A stretch of DNA of 64,000 nt from Coniella vitis (Eukaryota; Ascomycota; Sordariomycetes; Diaporthales; Schizoparmaceae): contig WUJK01000009.1 in the NCBI GenBank assembly GCA_011317545.1, positions 2,170,001 to 2,234,000 on the forward strand. The letters run 5' to 3'. Each line of letters starts with the position of its first letter. Position 1 is the first letter of the stretch. Below the pieces are notes generated by a model. The model had not been told where the DNA came from, ran no database searches, and saw only the letters and a program-made list of their open reading frames with translations. The position numbers were made by a program, and so were the translations under genes. Positions 13,401-25,054 of this stretch are shown here, piece by piece.

Positions 13401-16350
13401 TATAGAATCCTATTATATCGTATCCTGATCTGCTATATCCCTTATTCTATTAGGTACTAATTATCGCTAGATCCTTCTCTATAAGCTATCGAGGTTTATC
13501 GTATCCTAGGGTAGCTATCGCCTTAGCTCTTCTCGATTTAGAGGTATATATAAATTCGTTTAAGCCCCTGCTATCTAGGTATCGCTTAGTAACTAAATCC
13601 GATCCTACGCCTTTAATTGCAACCGCTTCTTAGGTATCCGCTTTATCCTATAAAATATAGCTATTAGTCTAATCGATTCGAGGATTTTCCTTTCTTAACT
13701 ATAGTATACCCAAGATTAGCTCGTATTATGCGGTATCCGTAATATCGAAGTTTATTAGTATCGTACGTCCGTAGATCGTGACTAGTAATTAATTGGATTC
13801 TATATCGATAATACCTTAGCCGTAAGCAACTTCTATACCTTCTACGATGCTAAGTTTATAGGGTTCTATCTTCTTCTTCTAAGGTATCCGTTCTCTATTA
13901 ATAACGCTTAGGGATATAAAGTTTCCTTACGCTCCGCTGTCTAGGAGTGCTATATAGTATTTATCGTTAATTCGTACTACGATTTTCAAATATTCGTATA
14001 TTAAGCTGTTTATCGCGTAGAGGGACTTTACCGTAAGTCCTAATCGCTTATTATCCCTTATAGGCGATCCTTGCCTTTTAGGTTCTGCTATTCTTACTAT
14101 ACTCTAAGAGCTGCTATTTATACTAGGTTCTTAGCTTATTATATTCCGTATCGTATATATATTACGGCCTATCGCTATAGGCGCGTTTGATTTTCTTCTT
14201 TAATATACGGAGTCTATACTCCGGGCTAACTATCCTTAAGGTTATAGTAGGTATACGCTTTATCCGCTAGGTATTCTATATAATCGGCGCGCTTATAGAA
14301 GCTATAGTACGTAGGTTCTATATACGTAGGCTTTACGAGCTTTTCCCTTTATTTCTGTTCGCGTATTCTATACTAGTCGAGCGCTTTTTCTTACGCGTAA
14401 GGTATATACTAGGGTATCGTATATTAGTACTATTTTACTTATCGCATAGTATATTCGTAGGGGGTATTATATATAAGGCTAATGCTAGCGTAGTTTCCCC
14501 TTATTCTGAGTACTTTATAATAGTCGCTATTATTATTATTATAGGCGATAATGCTATGCCCTGTCTTACGCGTAGGGAACTATTCGTTAGTTACCTTATA
14601 TTTAAAGTGTTATCTGCAATTATATATAATGCAGGCAAATTATATAATCTGGTGGTGTTTTTCGTAGAGGTAATTAATTCGCGCGTCTTCCTATATAAGG
14701 GGGGTTTCGTCTTAATAAGATATTATTCGGAATAGTTCTCTAAGTATAATACCGTGGATAAGGTAGTATATATCTCCTTTATCGATATCTTCGTCCGTAG
14801 AGCTTTCTGATTCTAAGCTTGTTTCTTCGTTAATGGTTTGGGCGCTAGTATCCTAACCGATGCTAAGCGTTTCCTATTATTCCGTAATTTCCGTAATATT
14901 ACTCTGCGAGATATCCGTTTCGTTGGGTAGTTCGTACTCTTCTATATCGCGCTAGTAGGGGTATTCCCGGATAAGCTAGGCTTACTGCTCTATTACTAGT
15001 CTTTCGAATAGACCGTTATCTATAGAGAGGGGTGTTCTTTAGGTGATTATAATTTATCGTTCCTTATAAGGTTTCTAAGGGAACTATCCTAAGCCTTACT
15101 TTACCGAAAGGTATATTATATAATTATCCTTATAATAGAAGGTCTAATTAAGGAGTCTATAATCGGAGTCGTCCGACGCTTGCTCTAGAAGCTGGTTTTA
15201 GCTAGGAGTGGAGTCCGTAGTTTCGCGTATTATAATATTAGCTTATCGTCCTTCGGGGACTTTCTTAAATTCTCTGGGTTTCTTAGGTTATCGATATTCT
15301 CGTACGAAGTAGCCTATTTTACCATAGTTAAAGCATTCCTTGCTTATGGTTTTTCTTTAAGCTACGTCGAGCTCTATAGGGCCTAAGTATATAGTGCCGC
15401 TAACTGCTATACCTTATTGCTAGAAGCTGCGGTTAGCTATCTATTAAATCCGCCGTCCTATATTAGCGTAATTCCTCTATATAGTATAGCTTCCTCCTTT
15501 CTTACTTTTCTCTATACGTCTTTCGTAGAGACGGTTATCGATACGGATAGCGTTATTGCTAAATATCGTAAAGTCTTCGGGCTAGTCCTGCTTAGAGATT
15601 TCGTCCTTAACCTTATCCTTAAGTCCTCTATAATAGTATTCTATAAGGTTCTTATCTTCCTAAGGGAGGCGTACTAAGAGTTGCTTAAAGCGAACTATAT
15701 AGGCTAAAGCAGACTTATTCTGTTTAAGTTCTATAAGTTGCTATACTATAGTCCGTTCTTCGTTAGGATCGCTAAATATTTCCTTAAGGATACGTTCGAA
15801 TCCTACGAATAAGTCGAATATATTCTTAGTAGTCGTCTTGCGTTAATCGAGGTTGCTTAGGTATTTAATATAGTTACGAAGTAAGGGTTCGTACTAGATA
15901 AGCACGTCCTTCTCGAATCGTATACCGGCTAGGATAACTTTATCGGGTTTAGTAGTAAACTATGCTACGTTATATAGGAAGTACGCCTTATAATAGGTAA
16001 GGAACCCTTAAAGCGTCTTCTGGTTGCCGTCGTATATAGCAGGTTTATCTATCTTATAGCCGTTACTAGTGTTTTGAATAATAGGCGCTAGGGGTATGGC
16101 GGCCGTGGCTTAGTATTATTCGATTTACTAAGCCTGCCGATGGATAGTACGGTTCTGCTGCTCCTAAGCCTATCGGAGTATAGCGAGTTACTAAGTAAGT
16201 TCGATTAATTAGCGTATTATATCTTCCTAAGTTACAACCTAGTAACGTCCTTCGCCTAAGGTAGACGGGGTAGGAGTTTAAGGAGCTATTACTATACTTA
16301 ATATTGCCTAAGAGGTATATATAGACCGTTCTGAATAAGAGTTATGAAAA

Positions 16351-16806
16351 TATAATAATCCTTGCCTGAATCCCGGATTCTGGAAGTACCTATAAGTTGT
16401 ATATTAGTAGGTAGGGAAGTATTACCTTTAAGTCTTCGTACGTTATCGAGCAATATTAAGTATTATAAGTGATTAAGAGGGATTACCCTATTATATAAAA
16501 TAATACTTAGATTCACAACTGAAGGCTATAAGGAAAACTATCTAATAGCTAGGAAATCCATCGTCCTTATATCCTTCCGTTATTCTGTTTATTAATATAT
16601 AGCCTATCTAAGCCTATTAATGCCTATGGTTACCCACTGACTGTCCGATGGGCAATGGTGATCTCTTATGGGCTTTACCCTAACCCTGATTATGTTATCC
16701 GTGTTCCTTATATAAGAGATCCCTATCGGTCCGTTGAGGTTCCGATTTGCTGGCATATGGTTGCGCTGGCCTGTTCCTGTGACCTGCATGTTCATGGGTC
16801 ATGACA
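16351..16806 (-). repeat. 5' LTR of chromovirus B
   Basis: A 456-bp LTR starting TATAATAATCC and ending CATGACA on the plus strand, followed by the TSD ACTAC. Its 16620-16806 part keeps many CpA/TpG dinucleotides and is visibly less mutated than its partner LTR. Confidence 0.9.
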
Positions 16807-19397
16807 ACTACCTTATCTATAGTATTATACTTAGAGAACTATTTAGGATAATAACCTATTAAAACGAAACCCCCCTTATATAGGAAGACGCGCGAATTAA
16901 TTATCTCTACGAAGAATATTACTAAATTATATAGTTTGCTTATATTATATATAATTATAGATAATACTTTAAATATAAGGTAACTAACGAATAGTTCCCT
17001 ATACGTAAGATAGGGTATAGTATTATCGCCTATAACGACGATAATAGTAACTATTATAAAGTACTTAGAATAAGGGGAAACTATACTAGTACTAGCCTTA
17101 TATATAATACCCCCTACGAATATACTATATAATATGTAAAATAATACTAATATATAATACCTTAGTACGTACTTTATACGTAAGAAAAAGCGCTTAACTA
17201 GTATAAAATATATAAATAGAAATAAAGGGAAAAGCTTATAAAGCCCGTATATATAGAACCTATATACTATAGCTTCTATAAGCGCGCCGATTATATAAAA
17301 TACCTAGCGGATAAAGTATATACTTATTATAACCTTAAGGATAATCAGCCCGGAGTATAAACTCCTTATACGGAAGAAGAAAACTAAGTATACCTATAGC
17401 GATAGGCTGTAATATATATACGATACGGAATATAATAAGCTAAGAACTTAGTATAAATAGTAGCCCTTAGAATATAATAAGAATAGTAGAACCTAAAAGG
17501 TAAGGATCGCTTATAAGGGATAATAAACGATTAGGACTTACGATAAAGTCCCTTTATACGATAAATAGCTTAATATACGAATATTTAAAAATTATAGTAT
17601 AAATTAATAATAAATATTATATAATACTCTTAGATAGCGGAGTATAAGGAAATTTTATATCCCTAAGCGTTATTAATAGAGAATAGATATCTTAGAAGAA
17701 TAAGATAAAACCCTATAAACTTAGTACTATAGAAGGTATAGAAATCGCTTATAGCTAAGGTATTATCGATATAGAATCTAATTAATTACTAGTTACGATC
17801 TACGGATATATAATATTAATAAACTTCGATATTACGGATACCGTATAATACGAGCTAATTTTAGGTATATTATAGTTAAGGAAAGAAAATCCTCGAATCG
17901 ATTAAATTAATAGCTATATTTCCTAGGATAAAGCGGATACCTAAGAAGCGGTTATAATTAAAGGTATAGGATCGGATTTAGTTATTAAGCGATACTTAGA
18001 TAATAGGGGCTTAAATAAATTTATATATACCTCTAAATCGAGAAGAGCTAAGATAATAGCTACCCTAGGAAATAACTACCCTTAATAGCTTATAGAGAAG
18101 GATCTAGCGATAATTAGTACCTAATAGAAGAAGGGATACGGTAGATTAGGATATAATATAATAGGATTCTATAGATAATAAGATATATTATTACGGTAAG
18201 TTTAGGAAGGGACTAAATATATATAACGATATCTCCTTATAATAGTAATTATATAAGACGAAGATACGTTTAGAAACCTCTCCGGTATACTAGAAGAGTA
18301 TCGGAAGTTTACGAAACTATTTTAAGAAAAATTCGATAACGGCCTACTAAAGTACAGCCTATATAACTATAAGATCCTATTTAAAGAAGGAGAATAACTA
18401 AAGTTCTTTCCTATCTACGGATTAGATAAGGATAAACTTAAAGTATTTAGAGAATATATCGACGAAAACCTTAAGAAAGGCTATATTAGGCCCTTATATT
18501 TACTAATAGGATACCTAATCCTATTTATATTAAAGAAAAGCGGTAAACTACGATTATATATTAACTATCGGTAACTTAACGATATTATAATTAAGAATCG
18601 ATACCCCTTACCTCTCTTTAAAGAACTTAAAGATAGATTTAGAAGAGCTTAATAGTTTATAGCCCTTAACCTTAAGGAAGGATATATATATATTTATATT
18701 AAACCCGGAGAAGAATGGAAAATAGCGTTTAGAATATACTACGGATATTTCGAATATCTTATTATACTATTCGGATTTATTAACGCCCCTATATTATTCT
18801 AGGAAATAATAAACTTTATCTTATATAAATACCTTAACTATTTTATAATCGCTTACCTAAACGATATCCTTATTTACTTAAAGATATTCGAAGAATACTA
18901 GAAATACATTATAATAATCCTATAAATCCTCTAAGATAATAAGATTTTAGTAGAATCTACTAAATATAACTAGAATATTTAAGAAGTTAATTACCTCGGA
19001 TATACTATTATACTAGGGTATATATAAATATAGAAAGATAAAGTATAGGTAGTTAGAGACTAGCCTATATTATAGAACGTTAAGGATATTAGAGCCTTCT
19101 TAAGCTATACTAACTTCTACTAATAATTTATTAAAAACTATAATAATATTATAGTATTACTTATAGAACTTACGAAAAAGGATATTACCTTTAACTAAAA
19201 CGAATGAGTATAAAAAGCCTTTAATATAATTAAGGATATAATTATATTAGAACTAATCCTAATCGAAGTAGACTAAAATAAAGTTTTCGAGATCGAGACG
19301 GATATATTAGATTATATACTTAATAGATAACCCGGATAATAAAACGATAAAGGACGACTATAGATAGTTAGTAACTTTAATAAAAAGCTAATATAAA

Positions 19398-22300
19398 CGG
19401 GTATCGAAAGAGCGTTCGCAGTTTCGATCCTAATTTCTATTATTAACTAACTTAAGGAGAGAAGTAAGTATAGTATCTATATAGCGGCGCGAGAGCTGCT
19501 CTTAAGTAGCTCTTATATTTAGAATCTACCCGTAGATAGAGTTTTCTATAGGTCTACCGTTAATACGGGTCCTATTGCCGATAATCTTTTATATAGCTTA
19601 TAAGCTACTCGGAAGACGCTCTTATTTAGCGCTTATATAATATTAGTCTCTAGACGAGAAGGGAATATACTAACTAAGGCTTTATACCCTAGTATACCGA
19701 AGCCGTATATTTACCCGTAGGCCTATAATATTACCTCCCCGCTTAAGCCGAACGCCCTCCTATAGAGCTATATATAATATAATAGCTACCTAAAAGGTAT
19801 AACGATATAATACTGCTATACCCGCCTACCCTATTAAAGGAGCTTTATCCTTATACCTAGTAAGTATAAAAGGAGTCTTATATCTATAGAGCTCCCTTTA
19901 ACCTAGCTCTCGGCGAGTTTATAAGTTCTACCGCTTATTATTCGTTAATAGAATAATAGTAACGCCTTTAACTTAGTAAGCGGTTATAAATATAATATCT
20001 TTACTCTTTAAAGCCTCGAAAAAGTATAAATACCCCCTTAACCCCTACTTTAGGGGTTATTCCTTCCTTTTAATTAAACTAGAGCCCTTATAAGTTATAC
20101 GAAACTAACCCCTATAATAATAAGGTAAGTATTGCGCCTTCCCTATTTATCCTCTACTTATATTTAGCTCTACTAGTAATATAAATATTACTACTCGCTT
20201 TAAGTAAGCTAGCGCGGCTCCTACTATTATACCTACTATTACCGCCCCTACCGTTATTATAGGCTCTATAGCTACTCCTATAGCGGTAATACCTATAGCT
20301 ATAGCTATAGCTATTCCTACTATACTTACCGCTACTCCTACCGCTGCTATCCTTACCCCTACCGCCGCCTAGCTCGATAAGGCTATTAATAAGCTTATTT
20401 AAAGCGTTATCGCTATTAACCTATAGCTCTAACCTTATATTACCCTCCCCGAGGGTATTAAGGACGAGTAATACCTACCCTATATTATAAGGGCTTTTAA
20501 AAACCCCTTCTCCCTTTACCTTTATAGTATTAGTAAGTAGTACTTACCCTACTTCTTCGTAGCTCGCTAACTACTATAGCCGGCGCCCGTTATTTCCCCT
20601 ATAGGATAAATAAGAAGGGTAAGAACTCCGGCTACTCCTATACCCCCCTTTACTAAACCGATAAGATATATACCGCTATTATTATTATAGTTAATTATTC
20701 CCTCGCCTATAATACTTCCGACCCTAGTATATACTACTCCTTCCCTATTCGCGCCTCCCCGTACTTATATACTCTAAATACTCTCTACCCCTAGGCCCTT
20801 ACTACTCTTGCTATACGCTATACCTATAACTATCTACCTAAGTTAGGTAAGATTTAGGCTAACTATAATAAGGTCCGGTTATTTAATAATAAGCGTACCT
20901 ATAGCGTATATACCCCCTACTCCTTCCCTACTCGTATCCTATTAATTTTATACTAACGCTATAGTTATAAGCTTATATACCGTTAGGTAATAGCGCTAGA
21001 GGATATTATTAACCTATTAGTAAAGCTTATAAAGGGGGGTAGTAAGGGTAAGGGCTTAGTTAGTACTAAAACGAAGTATAGCGTTAATAATAACCCTTAT
21101 TCTAGTAAAACTAAGGAGAGTAATTCTAATAGTAAGGAGAAGGTAAGCGAGGATAAATAGGTAGCTATATTAGCGTATATTTCGTATATAGTTTTCTTTT
21201 TATCTATAATATTTAATTTCCTCGCTCTTCTTCTCTATAACTTTAGGCTATTATAACTTATAGCGCTATTATAGCGTTACTCGAACTCCTTAAGAGTAAC
21301 TATATCTTTAAATTTGGATAACGGCTATTAATTTAGCTAATCCTATCCGACCTATTTAATTAGGACTTTGTATTATAGCGTTCCGTCCGTTTTCGTATAG
21401 CCTTTACGCGGCTTATTATATACTCTAATAATACTTTCTACCTAATACTCGGGTTCCTTTCCCTCTTTAACTATAATAGGGTTAGGCCGGTATTCTCTCT
21501 ATACCTATAATAGGAGCGGGTCTTATATAGCTCGAATTAGGAGATCTATATAAAAATAAGGGTAAATACCCGGCGGGATATCTAATTCTACTATATAAGG
21601 GCTAATAACGTACGTTATAATATACTTCTCGTATAGCTAGGCTAACTTCTTTAAAGGGCGGTCGATAATAATATTTCGTAGGGAGAGCTAAACCTTATCG
21701 CCCTTAATAAGCCGCTCTATAACTACTTATAATTTATTCGTAGATTCTTCTATTCGTTATTATATAACTGCTATTATAGCTTAAGCGAAAATAGTTATAT
21801 CTTTAAGCTATTAAACGAAGTTCTCGGCTTAAACTCTAAGCGCTTATATTAGTAACGTATTATATTCTACCTATTCGATTAGATCTATATAATAGCTATA
21901 TAAGATAAAGAATAGGCTAAGGCTAATTATACTAATATCCCTATTATTAATAGCTAGTTAAGCGCCGGGTAGGAGTATCGGCTAATCTAATTATATATTT
22001 ATAATAAACGCTCGGAGGTAGTTTATAACCTTTTAGTTTACCCTTTCTATAGCTCTATCCGTTTATAGGTGGAAAGCGGTGCTTAGGTGCTACTCTATCT
22101 TTATAAGCTTATATAATCGGCGCTAAAACCCTCCTACTTAGTTCGAGCCTCGGTTACTAACTATTACCTTAGGGAAATTATAAAACCGCTAGTAATAATA
22201 TAAGAACCGCTTTATATATATTTCCGCGCTTATATTATATATAGCTTCGAGTATAATAGCTTTTATTAATCGGTCTGTAATTATTATTAAATAAGCCTTT

Positions 22301-23300
22301 CTTATATTATCCTTATAGGGGAGGTCGATTATAAAGTCTACGGATAACTCGCTCTATACCCGCTTAAACATTAATAGGGGCTTAAGAAGGCCTTTCCTCT
22401 AATATCTCTATACCGTTTTATATTTATAAACGTTATAATTTTATATAAACCGCTAAATACTATAGTATATACCTAGCTAGAAATAGCCCCTTATTATTAT
22501 CGTAATAGTAATATCCCTCCCTAGGTAGCTAGATAAGGTAGAATCGTAGATATTCTATATTAATTTAATATATAAGGGTTCCTAATCCGGTAACTAGAGC
22601 TATTTACGGAATCTAAGTAATCCTTTCTTATTAATCGAATACTCTGCTATAAATACCTTAATAAGCTTACCTTCGGATATCCGTAAATAAGGGGGAAAAG
22701 AGTATTTACCCCTACGGACTACGCCTATAAGCTAGGAGTATACCTTATTATATAAGGTAGTATCGTCCTATAAGCGCTAGAGCTCCTCTTATATAAAAAC
22801 TTCGCTACCTATTAGTAATAGCTCGTTATATATTATAACTTAGCTTATCTCTATCGATAGTAAAAGCTGGATTTACCTACCGGCAAGGCGTTCGTTAGAT
22901 ATATTATATAGTATATCCTGCTCCCTCCTCGAAAGGGCGTTTAAACGCTTACTAGCTACTCCTATACGGTAAACTAAGTAATATCGAAAATAAGCTATCG
23001 TCTCGGACTAATAGACCTACCTTTCGGTAAAACGCTATAATATTATAAAATATTCGAGGTTCTTATAATCCGAGTAAATTATAAATAATAGTATAATACC
23101 CTTAAGCTCCGTATCCTATACTCTTAAGTAATTAATAATAGCTAATAGTTCCTTATCGTAGATCTTATAGTTATACTCTACGGGGCTTAAGTAATATAAA
23201 TAGTATATTATCGGGCGGAGGATATTATACTCGTCCCTTTAAGAGAGGTAGCTGCTTAACGAATAGTTAGAATAATCCGCTTTTAATACTATCTCCTTAT
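19398..23300 (-). mobile_element. Fragment of a second gypsy family (RNase H, integrase, chromodomain)
   Basis: On the minus strand a different Ty3/gypsy polyprotein is visible in 21200-23280. An RNase H motif DYKNLEY lies near 23050-23080, an integrase catalytic segment LSVDFIIDLP near 22315-22350, and a chromodomain-like stretch (YKVLIK, then VG) near 21300-21400. RT, protease and gag are absent: at about 23280-23300 the sequence switches to the 3' part of the first family. No LTR pair or TSD brackets it. 19398-20050 may hold a promoter or LTR of this family (TATA-rich, low similarity to other LTRs), but I cannot prove it. It is heavily RIPed and inactive. Confidence 0.6.
20060..21150 (+). 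pseudogene. RIP-broken reading frame of unknown identity
   Basis: One plus-strand frame can be read for about 360 codons, interrupted almost only by TAG/TAA where CAG, CAA or TGG would be expected before RIP. This suggests it was once coding. It begins with an Ala/Pro/Thr/Ile-rich stretch. The middle is better structured (for example NYNKVRLFNNKR near 20855-20892), and the end is Lys/Ser-rich. I recognise no domain. It is convergent with the integrase/chromodomain fragment on the other strand. It could be the gag of a plus-strand element, an extra antisense ORF of a gypsy family, or a captured host gene. Confidence is moderate that it was coding and nil for function. Confidence 0.45.
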
Positions 23301-23305
23301 CCGGA

Positions 23306-23378
23306 TCCTATTATAGGGAATCGAACCCCGGACCTCCTAGTAAGAAACTAGGAACTCTAATTATTAAGCTATAAGACT
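23306..23378 (-). pseudogene. Second tRNA-Arg(UCU)-like sequence in retroelement 3' region
   Basis: This is the reverse-strand counterpart of the sequence at 10406-10477. It keeps box B (GGTTCGATTCC), the anticodon loop and most of the D arm. The 3' acceptor bases have changed (GGATCC in place of GGC), and A replaces G at several sites. It belongs to the 3' remnant of a chromovirus whose LTR begins at 24196. Confidence 0.55.
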
Positions 23379-24195
23379 ACTTATATCTTTAACTATAATA
23401 ACTACCTATAGGAATAACTAGATCCCTTATTAAGGATTATTAGTAATAACCCTAAAGAGATTAAAAGTTATAAACTAAAAGCCTTAATACCCTATAAATT
23501 ACTAATAAGAAAATTAGATAGAGATAACGGAGAAATCCTAAACTAATTAAAATCCTCTAATATAAAAGTTATAAAACCCTTAGGCAGCGGGCCTTTAGGA
23601 ACGGCCGGCTTTATAGAACGATATTTAGCTTCGGTAGCTAAACGCTCCTTCTCTGCCTCCTTACGCTCTATATAGTCTAACTCCTCTATAGAATCCAGGC
23701 CCCGGCGAATAGCTTATACTATCTTCTCTCTCTATATCTTTTTCTACTTACGAAGGCGATTTATATATACGTTTAGAATATATCGAGCCTCGTCTAGTTC
23801 CTCTATCTTATCCTTAATCTTCTAATAATACCGAGAGATAATACGAATATTAGACGGAGAAGGACCTAGTATATCGTAGCGAGATTTATTTAAATAAATA
23901 TACTCGGTATAACGGTCGGAATATATCGCGGAAATCTAATAGGAAGAAAGCCCCCGTTCCTTATAGTTAGAGTAGGTCGGTATCTTTATATAATACTCTA
24001 GAATAGATTAAAGAAAAAGGTTACGCTTAACGGTTTTAGGAGTAACCGGCGAAGAAAGCTTTCGAGAACGATTTTTATTAATTCTCGACGATATAACGAA
24101 TTAGGAAGGTATAATCCGAAGCAAGAATATTAGGCAGGACTATTTACGGAAATACTATAGGTCTTTAGGGATAAAGACTAATAGAAGGGAGATAA
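23379..24195 (+). mobile_element. 3' end of an older chromovirus copy
   Basis: Plus-strand 3' untranslated part of the first gypsy family. From about 23620 it aligns with element C 38340-38906 and, in reverse, with the left end of B. It ends with the purine tract AGAAGGGAGATAA directly before the LTR at 24196. Whether it is the 3' end of element A or of another copy is unclear, because the central part has been replaced by other sequence. Confidence 0.7.
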
Positions 24196-24492
24196 TATTA
24201 TAACCTACGGTTATATAGGTTATAGGAATAGGCTAGCGTAACTATATACTAGTAAATCGGAACCTTAATAAACCGATAGGGATCTCTTATATAAGGAATA
24301 CGGATAATATAATTAGGGTTAGGATTATACGAACTAATTAGGAATAGATTATTAAGATTATTAGATAATCTAGTAGAGCCGGATTATTAGGATTATAAGA
24401 TAATCCAGATAATCTAGGGTTAAATAGGGAATTTAATATAGAATAACGGAAGGATATAAGGAAGATAGATTTCCTAGCTATTAGATAGTTTT
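24196..24492 (+). repeat. Left part of a 3' LTR split by element D (right part 40218-40400)
   Basis: The LTR starts TATTATAACC after a purine tract and breaks at GTTTT (24488-24492), which is duplicated at 40213-40217 on the far side of element D. Joining 24196-24492 with 40218-40400 gives 480 bp, close to the 485-bp LTRs of element C. The junction proves that D inserted into this LTR. Confidence 0.88.
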
Positions 24493-24532
24493 TGTAATAA
24501 TCCTTGCCTAAATCCCGGATTCTGGAAGTACC

Positions 24533-25054
24533 TGTGACGGGCTGGCCCCTGTGGGGCTCCAGGAATTGACTAGCGTCCTGCGGCCGCCTCCGACGTACGG
24601 AACCTTTCGCTTGGGCGGTTGAGGCAAAAGGTACGCAATCTTCTGAACACGTTTCAGAAGATCTAGTCAACTTATTAAGCACGTCAGGGCGAAGGCAATG
24701 TCACAGGTGGGCCTGTGACATCACCTCCCTTCCTCCTCTAATAACGTCGGACCCCCAAAGCTCACCCGCGACGTTGCTTTATAAGCCGAAGTTCACACGG
24801 AAGGGGTGTCCAAGACTTTTGGCACTCCGTGGCTCGAACTTGCGACCTTGGGGTGTTCAGAAGATATATGACGGGCTGGCCCCTGTGGGGCTCCAGGAAT
24901 TGACTAGCGTCCTACGGCCGCCTCCGACGTACGGAACCTTTCGCTTGGGCGGTTGAGGCAAAAGGTACGCAATCTTCTGAACACGTTTCAGAAGATCTAG
25001 TCAACTTATTAGGCACGTCAGGGCGAAGGCAATGTCACAGGTGGGCCTGTGACA
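24533..25054. mobile_element. TRIM-1: 522-bp miniature LTR element, almost free of RIP
   Basis: Two 188-bp direct repeats (24533-24720 and 24867-25054) enclose 146 bp. They start TGTGACGGGC (TATGACGGGC in the second) and end CCTGTGACA. Target duplications are GTACC (24528-24532) and GTATC (25055-25059), which differ by one C/T change. The host LTR is continuous without it, as the other copies show. The few differences noted between the two repeats are G/A transitions. The GC-rich sequence contrasts with the AT-rich surroundings. The interior holds a tRNA-like box B on the minus strand (GTTCGAGCC, about 24830-24840). No protein is encoded; the small open frames across it are chance. Confidence 0.85.

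Larger units (their letters stand above)
9132..16806 (-). mobile_element. Chromovirus B, full-length Ty3/gypsy copy, RIP-inactivated
   Basis: A complete minus-strand element of 7,675 bp: 3' LTR 9132-9587, interior 9588-16350, 5' LTR 16351-16806. It is flanked by the TSD ACTAC (9127-9131 and 16807-16811) and sits in element A. On the reverse strand the order is gag (right), protease, RT (YLDD-type box near 12705-12735), RNase H, integrase and chromodomain (left). The purine tract AGAAGGGAGATAA abuts the 3' LTR. RIP stops break every frame. Its 3' region differs from C and D in carrying a tRNA-like sequence (10406-10477). Small open frames on the plus strand, such as 15417-15677, are antisense to gag and are not genes. 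Confidence 0.9.
7134..19397 (+). mobile_element. Chromovirus A (Ty3/gypsy), internal region interrupted by element B and TRIM-2
   Basis: The plus-strand internal region survives as 7134-9131 (gag and start of pol) and 16812-19397 (protease, reverse transcriptase, start of RNase H). The two parts are separated by element B and its duplicated ACTAC. They align along their length with element C (32320 to about 36490), which lacks the B insertion. The RT box is at about 18846-18860, where the first catalytic Asp codon reads AAC (Asn), as expected from RIP. Stops from former CAG/CAA/TGG codons are frequent, so no protein can be made. Homology to element C ends near 19397 inside RNase H, where a different sequence begins; integrase and chromodomain of this copy are missing. 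Confidence 0.8.

Noticed and set aside
15417..15677. 86-codon plus-strand open frame (and its counterpart 33005-33256 on the minus strand in element C)
   Set aside because: Both are antisense to gag of the same retroelement family. Their similarity to each other reflects the repeat, not a gene.
16604..16795. 63-codon minus-strand frame
   Set aside because: It lies wholly inside the 5' LTR of element B, in a patch where RIP stops are few.
24338..24682. 114-codon minus frame, and 24774-24956 plus frame
   Set aside because: They cross the LTR/TRIM-1 junction or lie within the TRIM; no family signal.
24820..24866. tRNA gene in the interior of TRIM-1
   Set aside because: A box B-like GTTCGAGCC is present on the minus strand, but the T stem does not pair and no box A or anticodon arm can be drawn.
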